From: Microbacterium mitrae
Lineage (GTDB): Bacteria > Actinomycetota > Actinomycetes > Actinomycetales > Microbacteriaceae
Reading direction: 5' to 3'
Length of the DNA stretch: 64,000 nucleotides
Assembly (NCBI RefSeq): GCF_008017445.1
Contig: NZ_VRSW01000003.1
Location: 21,514 to 85,513, forward strand
The position numbers were made by a program, and so were the translations under genes. Every line of letters starts with the position of its first letter. Positions within the stretch are counted from its first letter, which is position 1. Of this stretch, positions 24,839-33,550 are shown piece by piece. Below the pieces are notes generated by a model that saw only the letters and a list, made by a program, of their open reading frames with translations, was not told the DNA's origin and made no database searches.

Positions 24839-25624
24839 GTGACCGAAATGGATGCGATGGCGACGCTGCACGCACCGTCGACGGGGGCGAGTCACAAGGT
24901 ATTGCGGGTGCTGGAGGCGGCGCTGCTGCACCCGAGATTCACTGACATTGTTGACGAATCTGGACTCCCGAAGTCGACCGTGCACCGCATTCTCTCTTCG
25001 CTGGTCGAGGAGGGGTACGTCTCGGGTGACGCCGAGAACGGATACCGTGCCGGCCGCAGGTTTATGTCGCTCGCGGGGCTTGTGCTCGGCGCGGCCGACA
25101 TTACGACTGCCGCTCGCGATGTCGTCGATCGCCTGGTGCGCGACGTTGACTGCACGATTCACGTTGGCGCGCTTTCGGGCGACGAAATGGTCTACGTGAT
25201 TCGTGAGGATTCTTCGAAGCCGTACCGCATGAAGTCGCGCGTCGGCCTGTCGATTCCGCTCCATTCCTCCGGCATGGGCAAGGCCGTTCTTGGCGAATGG
25301 AGCGAGGCCGACCTGCGCGGCTATGCCGAACGCACCGGGTTGCCCGCCCGCACCGATGCCACAATCACGACTGTCGACGGACTGCTCGCCGCGGCGGCGG
25401 AAGTGCGCGAACGTGGCTACGCCCTTGACCTGTCAGAAAACGAGGTCGGAACCGTATGCGTTTCGGCCGCGATTCACGACTACACCGGGCGTGCGACGCA
25501 CGGCATCTCGATCTCCTCGATTGCGCTCGAGCACCCAGGCGACACGATCGCGGCCTTCGCCCCGCAGGCGATGGCCGCCGCCGCCGAAATCTCCGCACTC
25601 CTCGGAGCCCAACCCCGCGGGTGA
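24839..25624 (+). CDS. IclR-family transcriptional regulator
   Basis: This 261-residue regulator has a winged helix (about 18-75, with IVDESGLPKSTVHRILSSL) and a C-terminal GAF-like effector domain, including SRVGLSIPLHSSGMGKAVL and the closing region YALDLSENEVGTVCVSAAI. It starts at GTG 24839 after GAGAG. Members often control sugar-acid or aromatic catabolism. Its divergent partner is now only an SDR fragment, so its local regulon may be lost. Confidence 0.9.
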   Translation: MTEMDAMATLHAPSTGASHKVLRVLEAALLHPRFTDIVDESGLPKSTVHRILSSLVEEGYVSGDAENGYRAGRRFMSLAGLVLGAADITTAARDVVDRLVRDVDCTIHVGALSGDEMVYVIREDSSKPYRMKSRVGLSIPLHSSGMGKAVLGEWSEADLRGYAERTGLPARTDATITTVDGLLAAAAEVRERGYALDLSENEVGTVCVSAAIHDYTGRATHGISISSIALEHPGDTIAAFAPQAMAAAAEISALLGAQPRG

Positions 25625-26055
25625 TCTGCCCCGCGGTTCCGTTTCGGTTCCGGGGTGGCGTGGTGGCGCGGTTCCGTTTGCGTGACGCGGTTCCGTGCGC
25701 CGGTGTTCCGTGGTTCTGGGCTCCGTGGTTCCGGGTTCCGGGGTCCGTGGTGCCGTTTCGGCGCCAGGCTCCGGATTTCCGCGCGCCAGGGATCTCGCGG
25801 CGGGTTGCGGCTCGGAACCACACCGTTGCGCGTGCGGAACGCGCGTTCGTGCCGTTCCACACCGGTTGTGCAGGAAGAATTCGCACACCGGTGAGAAAAC
25901 CCCTGGTCAGCGAGTCGGGTGTGTGCGATTTTCCTGCATAACCGGGGGAGTGTCGCAAATAGACCCGAAACCCCGTCGCGCCTCCAGCGGAGACTCGGAA
26001 CCACGTCACGCCTCGCGCGGGCGGTCGGAACGAGGAAGCAGCGGGATACAAAGAC
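25625..26055. repeat. GGTTCC-rich intergenic island with palindrome B1
   Basis: A gene-free spacer between convergent genes. Bases 25635-25760 are a near-tandem array of GGTTCCG-type motifs. It is followed by the 80-bp palindrome B1 and further GGAACCACG copies (about 25815, 25990). Confidence 0.8.
25864..25943. repeat. Palindrome B1 (80 bp, inverted orientation)
   Basis: Starts GGTTGTGCAGGAA and ends TTTCCTGCATAACC. Its reverse complement aligns along the whole length with B2-B4 at 51.7-52.2 kb, including a shared TGACC-N-GGGGTTTTCTCA core. Confidence 0.82.
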
Positions 26056-26086
26056 GGTCCCCACAGCGCGGGGCGCTGCGGGGACC
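26056..26086 (-). terminator. purQ: Hairpin after purQ
   Basis: Arms 26056-26069 and 26073-26086 pair over 14 positions with one mismatch around a GGG loop. The hairpin lies 11 bases after the purQ stop. Confidence 0.7.
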
Positions 26087-26096
26087 GGATGACGTT

Positions 26097-26804
26097 TTAG
26101 GCGACGGCCTTCGCGAGTGCGGCGATGGCGGAGTCGAAGAACTTGGCACCGTCTTCGCCGGAGCGCATGGCGGCGGTGGTGTCGGGGCCGAAGCCCGCCT
26201 CGACGGCGTGCTCGGGGTGCGGCATGAGGCCGACCACGTTGCCGTGCTCATTGACGACACCGGCGATGTCATTCAGCGAGCCATTGGGGTTGACGCCGAT
26301 GTAGCGGAAGGCCACCCGGCCCTCACCCTCGAGGCGCTTGAGCGTCTCGTCGTCGGCAATGTATCCGCCGTCGCCGTTCTTCAGCGGGATGACAATCTCA
26401 TCACCCTGCGCGAACGCGTTGGTCCACGCGGTGTCGGCGTTCTCCACGCGCAAGCGCTGGTCGCGGCGAATGAACTGCTGGTTTGCGTTGCGAATCAGGC
26501 CGCCCGGAAGCAGGTGTGCTTCGACGAGCATTTGGAACCCGTTGCAAATTCCGAGGATCGGCATGCCCTTGGCGGCAGCGTCTTTGACCTCGGCCATGAT
26601 CGGGGCGAGCGCGGCAATGGCGCCGGCGCGCAGGTAGTCGCCGTAGCTAAACCCACCGGGCAGCACGAGCGCATCGACGCCCTGCAGGTCGTGGTCGGCG
26701 TGCCAGAGCGCTACCGGCTCGGCGCCAGCGAGTGCAATCGCACGCTGCGCGTCGCGGTCATCCAGCGAACCGGGGAAGGTAATGACCCCGATCCGCGCGG
26801 TCAT
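26097..26804 (-). CDS. purQ: Phosphoribosylformylglycinamidine synthase glutaminase PurQ
   Basis: This 235-residue class I glutamine amidotransferase subunit supplies ammonia to PurL in the fourth step of purine synthesis. The nucleophile is Cys87 in GICNGFQML, and the His/Glu of the triad are in [10 protein letters not shown] near residue 207. It overlaps purS by 4 bases. The large subunit PurL is not adjacent, unlike the usual purS-purQ-purL order; downstream are only a terminator and a repeat island. Confidence 0.96.
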   Translation of the reverse strand: MTARIGVITFPGSLDDRDAQRAIALAGAEPVALWHADHDLQGVDALVLPGGFSYGDYLRAGAIAALAPIMAEVKDAAAKGMPILGICNGFQMLVEAHLLPGGLIRNANQQFIRRDQRLRVENADTAWTNAFAQGDEIVIPLKNGDGGYIADDETLKRLEGEGRVAFRYIGVNPNGSLNDIAGVVNEHGNVVGLMPHPEHAVEAGFGPDTTAAMRSGEDGAKFFDSAIAALAKAVA

Positions 26805-27049
26805 TCGACGACCTCGATGCCGACGACATCCTCGATCACAGCGTTGGAGAGCACGTCTTCGGCAACCTTGCGGGCCGACGCGAGCACCTCATCGGTGATA
26901 TCGCCCTCAACCGTGAGCTCAAAACGCTTGCCAATGCGCACGTTCGAGAAGGTCTCGACGCCGAGACGGCCCAGTGCGCCGCTCACCGCCTTGCCCTGAG
27001 GGTCGAGGAGTTCGGACTTCGGCATGACGTCAACGACGATCGTGGGCAT
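26801..27049 (-). CDS. purS: PurS subunit of FGAM synthase
   Basis: This 82-residue small protein bridges PurQ and PurL. It begins [21 protein letters not shown] and contains [17 protein letters not shown], both typical. The start is ATG 27049; the frame is open further upstream but those residues do not fit the family. Its stop overlaps the purQ ATG (ATGA). Confidence 0.93.
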   Translation of the reverse strand: MPTIVVDVMPKSELLDPQGKAVSGALGRLGVETFSNVRIGKRFELTVEGDITDEVLASARKVAEDVLSNAVIEDVVGIEVVE

Positions 27050-27143
27050 GAGTGGCTCCATGGTGCGTGAGGCGAGTGGTTCCAGTCTAGCCCGGTTATC
27101 TTTCGCCCGTGACGGCACCCGCCCGCGCCGCGTGCACTAAGGC

Positions 27144-27172
27144 TTGACAGGTTTGGGAGCGCTCCCATAGCG
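27144..27172 (+). promoter_or_regulatory. Promoter with CebR-type operator
   Basis: A TTGACA -35 box (27144-27149) is followed by the perfect palindrome TGGGAGCGCTCCCA (27154-27167), which fills the spacer before a -10 around 27166-27172. This palindrome is the known operator of the cellobiose repressor CebR in Streptomyces. A LacI-family regulator and beta-glucosidase are encoded at the end of the gene run downstream. Confidence 0.8.
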
Positions 27173-27240
27173 TCATCACAAACCGAAACACCAAACACCA
27201 AAACCCGAAGACCGCAAGATCCCCCAAGCCTGCCAGAGGA

Positions 27241-27309
27241 GTGACATTGCCGACCGCCGCCCCCACACGCACAATCCGCGACGTCCTCGGGCTCGCCTGC
27301 GCGCAGTGA
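27241..27309 (+). CDS. Possible 22-residue leader ORF
   Basis: An ORF reading VTLPTAAPTRTIRDVLGLAC + AQ begins at GTG 27241 (or TTG 27247) just after AGAGGAG, and ends 12 bases before the K+ channel gene. The good ribosome binding site and the promoter upstream make translation likely. No family is recognised. It may be a leader peptide or the remnant of a lost sugar-uptake gene. Confidence 0.4.
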   Translation: MTLPTAAPTRTIRDVLGLACAQ

Positions 27310-27321
27310 CAGAATCAGGTC

Positions 27322-27930
27322 ATGGTCACATCGCCGGCTGATCCGCCCCGCAACGGCTCGCAGCATCCGCGCCGCAACGGCACGCAGCATCCCGCCCGCA
27401 ACGACTCGCAGCATCCGCGCCGCAATGCCTCGCACCGCCCGCTGCGAGAACGCCCGCTGGTCATTGCCCTGCTCACCGCGCTGTGCGGCGTGGCGATCCT
27501 CACGGTGTACTTTCTGGTTCCGCTCGCGAGCTCAGAACTTGGCGCGATCGAAAGAATAATCGGAACCATTGCGGCGGGCGTGATCCTGTTGCTCGCGCTG
27601 ATCTATATACGGCGTCGTGCAACGAATGTGCCGCTGCTGGTCGTATTGCTGGTGCTGGTTGCCGTCACCTTCGCGGCAACGTTTTACGTCATCGCCAGCA
27701 ATCGCCCTGGCGAATTCGACGGCATTGAGACGCGAATCGATGCGCTCTACTTCACCCTCACCACCATGACGACCACCGGTTACGGCGACATCCACGCGAA
27801 CGGTCAGCTCGCTCGCGTGCTGGTCTCCGTCGTCTTTGTGTTCAACATCGTCTTCCTCAGCCTGGTCGCCGCCGAGGCATCCCGCATTGTCGATGCCCGC
27901 CAGTCACGTAAGGCGGAGGCGAAGTCATGA
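27322..27930 (+). CDS. Two-helix potassium channel family protein
   Basis: This 202-residue ion channel subunit has a pore loop TLTTMTTTGYGDI, with the TTGYGD potassium selectivity filter near residue 153, followed by the inner helix VLVSVVFVFNIVFLSLVAAE. Two further helices lie before the pore (about 47-70 and 75-95), plus one at about 105-125. The N-terminus (8-40) holds four degenerate repeats of an RN(G/D/A)(S/T)QHP unit. There is no RCK or nucleotide domain. It is cotranscribed with, and overlaps by 4 bases, the ClC-like gene. Confidence 0.88.
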   Translation: MVTSPADPPRNGSQHPRRNGTQHPARNDSQHPRRNASHRPLRERPLVIALLTALCGVAILTVYFLVPLASSELGAIERIIGTIAAGVILLLALIYIRRRATNVPLLVVLLVLVAVTFAATFYVIASNRPGEFDGIETRIDALYFTLTTMTTTGYGDIHANGQLARVLVSVVFVFNIVFLSLVAAEASRIVDARQSRKAEAKS

Positions 27931-29264
27931 GTCGTGTGAAAGCTCGCCTCGAGGGTGTCACCCCTAAACTCGCGCTACTCGCCGTGATGTACGGCGCGGT
28001 GGCGGGGCTCATCGCGATTCTGACGTTCAGCGGAATGCAGTGGTTGCAGCACATCGTGTGGAGCTCGAACGGTGTGCTGGGGGAGCGCTCGCCGATTCAG
28101 ATCGCGACGACGATTCTCATCGGTGGCGCACTGCTGCTACTCATCAGCCGCATCGCGCCAACCGAAGATCTCGCGACCGTTTTGAAACAGGCTGGCGACC
28201 CCGGCAACCTGCCCCGCCGCGCGGTACTCACAACCGCGCTTGCCGCCATTGTCGCGGTCGCGTTCGGTAGCGCCGTCGGCCCCGAGGCGGGCATCATCGC
28301 CGTTGTGGCGCAACTGTCGGCCATCGTGTCGCGCGTGATTTCGCGCGATGCGGCAACCCAGCGCGCCATCGGCCAAGCAGGCAACGCCGGAGCCCTTGGC
28401 GGCTTCTACGCCTCGCCGCCCGGTGCGGTCGTGGTTGACGGCGATGACCTGGGGCCGCAAAACGTGTTGCAGTTGGCGGCTGGTTGTGCGGGATTCCTGG
28501 TGTTCATGGGGGTCGCGCGGCTCACCTCCGAGGGAGGCGCAACCTTCACTGTTCCGGTGACCGATAACGCGAACCTGCACTGGGGCTTGCTGGCGGTCGC
28601 TGTCGCTGCGGCAGCCGCCGGCCTGCTGTTTCGGGTCGTTCATGACGGCATGGAACGCGCGGTTGCGCGGGTTCAGCCGTGGGTTGCGACGGCGGTTGGA
28701 ACCATCATTTTCGCCGCGCTGGCCGCGGCACTTCCGCTGGTGCGGTTTTCTGGTCACCATGAGCTCGGCGATCTCGAAGTGCTCACCGCAGACGGCGCGC
28801 TTTCCATGTTGGTTCTCGTCGCCGTGGCGAAAATTGGCGCGCTCGCGCTGTGTCTGGTGAGCGGATGGCGCGGCGGTGAGTTCTTCCCGCTTGTCTTTAT
28901 TGGGGCGGCTCTCGGCAGTGCGATCTCGCTCGTGGTTCCGGGTCTAGACCTCGGCATGGCGATGGCAACCGGCATGGCCGCGACCGCCGCGGTTGGCTGG
29001 CAGAAGCCGCTCGCGGTGCTGCTCATCCTGGTTCTTTTGGTTGAAAGCCCTGTTGCCCTCGCGCTGGTCATCGGGGTGGGCGTTGCCTTCCTCGTTGGCT
29101 TGCTGGTTCCGCAGGGCGAGGGCTCGAAGCAGGGCGGCCGCGCCCCGAACCAGGGCGAGGGCTCGAAGCAGGGCGGCCGCGCGCCGAATCACGGCCAGGG
29201 CTCGAAGCACACCCGCCGAGGGCCGAAGCGTGACAGCGGAGGAAAGAAAGGAAGTCTGGCATGA
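27927..29264 (+). CDS. ClC-family chloride channel/transporter-like protein
   Basis: This is a 445-residue polytopic membrane protein. It matches the ClC family around FGSAVGPEAGIIAVVAQLSA (about 112-131), where GPE replaces the usual GxEGP order, and around GWRGGEFFPLVFIGAALG (about 315-332), the second anion-pathway motif. Anion transport is therefore inferred, not certain. The last 50 residues are a polar tail with two tandem QGEGSKQGGRAPN repeats and a third degenerate one. It overlaps the beta-glucosidase start by 4 bases. Confidence 0.82.
   Translation: MSRVKARLEGVTPKLALLAVMYGAVAGLIAILTFSGMQWLQHIVWSSNGVLGERSPIQIATTILIGGALLLLISRIAPTEDLATVLKQAGDPGNLPRRAVLTTALAAIVAVAFGSAVGPEAGIIAVVAQLSAIVSRVISRDAATQRAIGQAGNAGALGGFYASPPGAVVVDGDDLGPQNVLQLAAGCAGFLVFMGVARLTSEGGATFTVPVTDNANLHWGLLAVAVAAAAAGLLFRVVHDGMERAVARVQPWVATAVGTIIFAALAAALPLVRFSGHHELGDLEVLTADGALSMLVLVAVAKIGALALCLVSGWRGGEFFPLVFIGAALGSAISLVVPGLDLGMAMATGMAATAAVGWQKPLAVLLILVLLVESPVALALVIGVGVAFLVGLLVPQGEGSKQGGRAPNQGEGSKQGGRAPNHGQGSKHTRRGPKRDSGGKKGSLA
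29104..29216 (+). repeat. 39-bp tandem repeats encoding the ClC tail
   Basis: Repeats with start GGGCGAGGGCTCGAAGCAGG occur twice (from about 29116 and 29155), plus a degenerate third copy. All are in frame, so copy number could vary without breaking the protein. Confidence 0.75.
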
Positions 29265-30724
29265 CGAACGTTCACCGTGCCTTCCCGTCGAACTTTCTGT
29301 TTGGTGCGGCAACAGCCGCGTACCAGATCGAGGGCGCGACGAGCGAAGATGGCCGCACTCCCTCGATCTGGGACACGTTTTCGTGGGTACCAGGCGCCGT
29401 CGTTGGCGGTGACACCGGCGATGTCGCGTGCGATCACTACCACCGATCTGCCGATGATGTCGCGATGATGAAGCGTCTCGGCGTGCAGACCTACCGCTTC
29501 TCGACCGCGTGGCCGCGCGTGCGCCCAGACGGCGGCGCCGCCAACCCGGCAGGCATCGATTTCTACTCGCGTCTGGTCGATGAGCTGTTGGCGGCAGACA
29601 TTGTTCCGTGGCTCACCCTCTACCACTGGGATTTGCCGCAGGCGCTGCAAGACAAAGGTGGCTGGGTGTCACGTGACACCGCCGATCGGTTCACCGAATA
29701 CGCGCTCACGGTGCACGACGCTCTCGGCGACCGCGTCAACATCTGGACCACTCTCAACGAGCCGTGGTGCGCATCATTTCTCTCCTACACCGGCGGCGAA
29801 CACGCGCCCGGGCACACCAGCGTGCGCGAGGGGCTCCTCGCTTCCCACCACCTCCTGCTCGGCCACGGCCAGGTCATCCGTGAGCTGCGAGCCCGGGATG
29901 CCAGCCTGAACCTGGGCTTGACGACCAACCACACCGTCGCCGTAGCGCTTGACCCCAACAACCCAGCAGACGTTGACGCCGCACGCCGAATTGACGGACA
30001 GTTCAACCGTTGGTTCTTAGACCCGGTGTTTCGCGGCTCGTATCCCGCAGACATTGTCGAAGACATTCGGCTGGTTGATGCGGGCGCCGTCGAGGCGTTT
30101 GAAGCGGCGGTGCAGCCGGGAGATCTTGACCTGATTTCGCAGCACATCGACACGCTCGGCATCAACTACTACCACGGTGACCTTCTGGCTGGCTCTCCGC
30201 CCGCTGACCCTCCGGTGTCGGCAGATCCCACCACCGAGCGCGAAGTTCGTAGCCCATACCCATCGTTTGAGGGCATCTACAACGTTGAGCGCGGCCTGGA
30301 GCGCACCGCCCAAAACTGGGAGATTGAACCGGCCGGGCTGACAACGCTGCTGCAGCGCATTTGGAATGAATACGCGAAGGCTGCCGGAACCACGCTGTAC
30401 GTCACAGAGAATGGCGCGGCTTTTGACGACGAACTGGTGCTCGAAAACGGCGAAGCCCGCGTGCATGACGAGCGCCGGGTAGCGTTCTTGCGCGATCATC
30501 TCAACGCGACCCTCGATGCGCAGGAGGCAGGCGTTGATGTTCGCGGGTTCTTCTACTGGTCGCTGATGGACAACTTTGAGTGGGCGTGGGGCTACGCGAA
30601 GCGGTTCGGCATTGTGCACGTCGACTACGAGACCCAGGTGCGCACGCTGAAAGACAGTGCGCTGGAGTATCGTCGGATCATCGGCGAGCGCGCGATCTCT
30701 GGTGCCGCTTCTCGGCAGCCGTAA
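29261..30724 (+). CDS. GH1 beta-glucosidase (BglC-like)
   Basis: This 487-residue cytoplasmic glycosidase probably cleaves cellobiose or other beta-glucosides. The acid/base is Glu167 in TTLNEPW and the nucleophile is Glu383 in YVTENG. The glucose-binding residues include Gln22, His122 in YHWDLP, and the WSLMDNFEWAWGY block near the C-terminus. The length is normal and no signal peptide is seen. It is in the run controlled by the CebR-type operator at 27154 and is followed by its likely repressor. Confidence 0.95.
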   Translation: MTNVHRAFPSNFLFGAATAAYQIEGATSEDGRTPSIWDTFSWVPGAVVGGDTGDVACDHYHRSADDVAMMKRLGVQTYRFSTAWPRVRPDGGAANPAGIDFYSRLVDELLAADIVPWLTLYHWDLPQALQDKGGWVSRDTADRFTEYALTVHDALGDRVNIWTTLNEPWCASFLSYTGGEHAPGHTSVREGLLASHHLLLGHGQVIRELRARDASLNLGLTTNHTVAVALDPNNPADVDAARRIDGQFNRWFLDPVFRGSYPADIVEDIRLVDAGAVEAFEAAVQPGDLDLISQHIDTLGINYYHGDLLAGSPPADPPVSADPTTEREVRSPYPSFEGIYNVERGLERTAQNWEIEPAGLTTLLQRIWNEYAKAAGTTLYVTENGAAFDDELVLENGEARVHDERRVAFLRDHLNATLDAQEAGVDVRGFFYWSLMDNFEWAWGYAKRFGIVHVDYETQVRTLKDSALEYRRIIGERAISGAASRQP

Positions 30725-30749
30725 CCACTCCCCACCGGCCAGAGGAAAA

Positions 30750-31769
30750 ATGTCCCCAGCATCATCGGCCGCCACGATCGAAGAGGTCGCGGCAGCCGCG
30801 GGCGTGTCTCGATCCACCGTTTCACGCGTGGTCAATGGCTCACCCGCCGTGAGCCCCGCCGCCGTCGCGGCCGTGAACGACGCGATCGCCAGGCTCAACT
30901 ACGTGCCCAATCGTGCCGCTCGCACGCTTGCCAGCCGCACCACCAATGCCATTGCCCTCGTGGTTCCGGAAGACCCAACGCGATTCTTCGGCGACCCGTT
31001 TTTCGCCACCATTGTCGGCGGCATCTATCGCAGACTGGCCGAGACCCCCTATGTGCTGAACGTTTTCTTGGCTTCGGATGACTCGGGCGAAAAGGCCACC
31101 GCCTACCTGCGCGGCGGCAACGTTGACGGCGCCCTCATCGTCTCGCATCACGCCCGTGATGGATTCGTCGCTCGCATCGCTGATGCGGTTCCGGTGGTGT
31201 TCGCCGGCCGCCCGACGCAGCCGGAGATCGCACAACGCGCGCACTACGTTGACGTCGACAACGTGTTGGGCGGGCGGCTGGGTGCGGGATCTCTCATCGA
31301 CGCCGGGCGCACGCGCATCGCGACCATTGCTGGCCCCGCCGATATGCCGCCGGGCATTGACCGACTCATCGGATTCGAGGCGGCACTCTCCGACGCGGGG
31401 CTGGAGGCGGCTGGCATCGCAGTCGGCGACTTCTCGGAGGCGAGCGGCGCCGCGGCCATGCGCGAATTGCTCGCCAGCGGGCGCGAGATTGACGCCGTCT
31501 TTGCGGCGAACGACCTGATGGCCCGCGGGGCGATGTCGGTGCTGAGCGAGACGGGTCGCAGCGTGCCAGCAGACATTTCCGTCGTGGGATTCGACGATTC
31601 GGTGATCGCCACGCAGGTCACCCCACGCCCCACCAGCGTGCGCCAGCCCTCATTTGAGCAGGGCGAGCTCATGGTTGAGGTGCTGCTGGGGTTGATCGCT
31701 GAGGAGGCCCCCGAACGAGTCACGATCGTTGACCCCGAACTGGTGGTGCGCGACTCCGTAGCGCGATAG
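30750..31769 (+). CDS. LacI-family regulator (CebR-like)
   Basis: This 339-residue repressor has the helix-turn-helix TIEEVAAAAGVSRSTVSRVV (residues 9-28), then the hinge AARTLASRTT and a sugar-sensing domain with NDLMARGAMSVL. The start is ATG 30750, preceded by AGAGGA. Position directly after the GH1 gene and the matching palindrome upstream of the run support a CebR role, with cellobiose or a related beta-glucoside as inducer; this is inference. Confidence 0.88.
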   Translation: MSPASSAATIEEVAAAAGVSRSTVSRVVNGSPAVSPAAVAAVNDAIARLNYVPNRAARTLASRTTNAIALVVPEDPTRFFGDPFFATIVGGIYRRLAETPYVLNVFLASDDSGEKATAYLRGGNVDGALIVSHHARDGFVARIADAVPVVFAGRPTQPEIAQRAHYVDVDNVLGGRLGAGSLIDAGRTRIATIAGPADMPPGIDRLIGFEAALSDAGLEAAGIAVGDFSEASGAAAMRELLASGREIDAVFAANDLMARGAMSVLSETGRSVPADISVVGFDDSVIATQVTPRPTSVRQPSFEQGELMVEVLLGLIAEEAPERVTIVDPELVVRDSVAR

Positions 31770-31858
31770 CTCCGCGCACTAGCGAGCGAACATTCTGCCG
31801 TCAACCGCCGTCGCCCGCTAGCCTGGAGGCGAACACGGGGAGCTGAGGGGCCGACTCA

Positions 31859-32521
31859 ATGTACGTACTGTCACAAGAACGACGCACGCGCTCGCGCCGC
31901 GCGCTGGCCGCCGCAGCCCTCACGGTGCTTGCCGCCCTTGTGCTGACGGCGTGCTTTGTGGTTCCACTCTCCGACGGCCGCTCACCCTTCGATGACCCGA
32001 ACGGAACCTCGTTTGCCGAATTGGAGGAGGCGGTGCCGTTGGTTCAGGCCGCCGTTGATACCACCGCCGCGGCCGAGGCTGGCTGGGGCTTTCGCGTGAC
32101 GGGGGAGAGCGAAAACTGCGAGGGTGCGTGCAATCTGCACGTTTTGGTGGAGATCCTGCCGCCGTCAAATGCCGACGAATTCGCGCAGGCTGATCCTGCG
32201 ACGTTTAGCAATCCGACGCAGCAGGTTCCGGCCGACGTGTTGGCGCAGACCCTTGTGGCGACCGCCGACGCCGGGGAAAGCGCGAGCGTTAACGTGCGCG
32301 TCTCTGCGAGCTGGAGCGACGCCTTCACCCTGCCGGGCTCGAGCGTCGAGTACTACCGCGAGGGCAGCCTCGCCGATGCCATCTCCGAGCTATTTCCTGA
32401 CGCCAGCATCGGCACGCACGGCGAGGCGTATTGGATCGCTGACTCGCCCGTCCACGGCCTCCAGGTCGTACTCAACACCCGCGATGTCAGCGACGTGAGC
32501 GAAGCACTCGGCCTCGGCTAG
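31859..32521 (+). CDS. Putative lipoprotein, function unknown
   Basis: This 220-residue protein has an Arg-rich start, a hydrophobic core (ALAAAALTVLAALVLTAC) and a lipobox LTAC, so it is probably anchored outside the membrane. The mature part is acidic, with one Cys pair (ENCEGACN) that may form a disulfide. No domain is recognised. It stands alone between the CebR-like gene and the convergent VOC gene. Confidence 0.75.
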   Translation: MYVLSQERRTRSRRALAAAALTVLAALVLTACFVVPLSDGRSPFDDPNGTSFAELEEAVPLVQAAVDTTAAAEAGWGFRVTGESENCEGACNLHVLVEILPPSNADEFAQADPATFSNPTQQVPADVLAQTLVATADAGESASVNVRVSASWSDAFTLPGSSVEYYREGSLADAISELFPDASIGTHGEAYWIADSPVHGLQVVLNTRDVSDVSEALGLG

Positions 32522-32544
32522 CTCGGCTAACTCTGCGAGCTCTG

Positions 32545-33429
32545 CTAACTCGGCGACGCGGCCAGCGTTGCCCGCAACTCGTTGTTCCACGGGTCGGTGA
32601 AAGACAGCGTCTGGCCGTCATCGCGAATGGCCGCACCAAAGTGGTCGAGACGTTCGGTCAGCTCGCCAATGGCGTCCCGCGTCGGCAGCACCAGATCAAC
32701 CTGGCCAAGGCCCAGCGCGGGCATGCGGGGCCCCGCGCCCTGCGACTTCCACACGTTCATCGCCATGTGGTGGTGGTATCCGCCCGCGCTCACAAACAGC
32801 GCACGCGAGCCGAGCGTCGCGGTCTGATCAAAGCCCAACTGGTTCACATAAAACTCATGCGCTGTCGCGACATCGCCCACCGAAAGATGCACGTGGCCGA
32901 TGCGCGCCTCAGCACTCGCATCGACGGCGCTCGCGGCAGCGGGGTTCAGATGCTCGTGCAAGAACGCATTGGGGTCGAGGTAAAGGGTGTCCATTTCGAC
33001 CTGACCGTGCGTCCACGACCACGCTGTGCGGTCACGATCCCAGTACAGCTCGATGCCGTTGCCCTCGGGGTCGGTGAGATAAAACGCCTGGCTGACGAGG
33101 TGGTCGGCGCTGCCCGTGAAGGTGTGCGGGGCGTGTTGCACTACCGAGGCCAGCGCCGTGGCCAGCGCCGCCTGCGTCTCAAACAGAATCGCGGTGTGAA
33201 AGAGCCCAGCGGAACCATGGGGCGCGTGCCGCAGGGCCGGGCTGTGGCGAAGAATCACCAGCGGGCGTCCCCTGCGCCCGAGCGTCACCGTGTCGCCCTC
33301 GGCAGAGATGACGTCGAGGGTTACGACCTCACGGTAGAAACGCGTCATGGCATCCAGGTCACCCACCAGCAGGGTGACGGCACCCATTGACGTGTCGGCG
33401 GCAAGTCGGCCAGCAGAAAGATCATTCAT
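32545..33429 (-). CDS. VOC-family dioxygenase/glyoxalase with two domains
   Basis: This 294-residue protein has two vicinal-oxygen-chelate modules. The first is about 14-150 (GAVTLLVGDLDAMTRFYREV, DPEGNGIELYWD) and the second about 175-290 (IGHVHLSVGDVATAHEFYVNQ, then YHHHMAMNVW and DPWNNELR). Candidate metal ligands include the His in GHVH, the His in YHHH and the closing Glu. The layout resembles CatE-type catechol-2,3-dioxygenases of Bacillus, but the substrate is unknown. The start is ATG 33429; the open frame further upstream runs through the uraA terminator and is rejected. Confidence 0.85.
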   Translation of the reverse strand: MNDLSAGRLAADTSMGAVTLLVGDLDAMTRFYREVVTLDVISAEGDTVTLGRRGRPLVILRHSPALRHAPHGSAGLFHTAILFETQAALATALASVVQHAPHTFTGSADHLVSQAFYLTDPEGNGIELYWDRDRTAWSWTHGQVEMDTLYLDPNAFLHEHLNPAAASAVDASAEARIGHVHLSVGDVATAHEFYVNQLGFDQTATLGSRALFVSAGGYHHHMAMNVWKSQGAGPRMPALGLGQVDLVLPTRDAIGELTERLDHFGAAIRDDGQTLSFTDPWNNELRATLAASPS

Positions 33430-33498
33430 ATGAATGAAAACCGTTCGCTCGGTGAAGGTATTCCCAACCCGAAGGCTACGCGAGTTGAAACTCAAGCA

Positions 33499-33537
33499 CG
33501 AGGGTCGGTAGCGACACGTTGCCGCCACCGACCCTCG
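33499..33537 (-). terminator. Hairpin after uracil permease gene
   Basis: Perfect 11-bp arms (CGAGGGTCGGT at 33499-33509; reverse complement at 33527-33537) lie 14 bases beyond the permease stop. Confidence 0.65.
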
Positions 33538-33550
33538 GTTCGATCGATTC

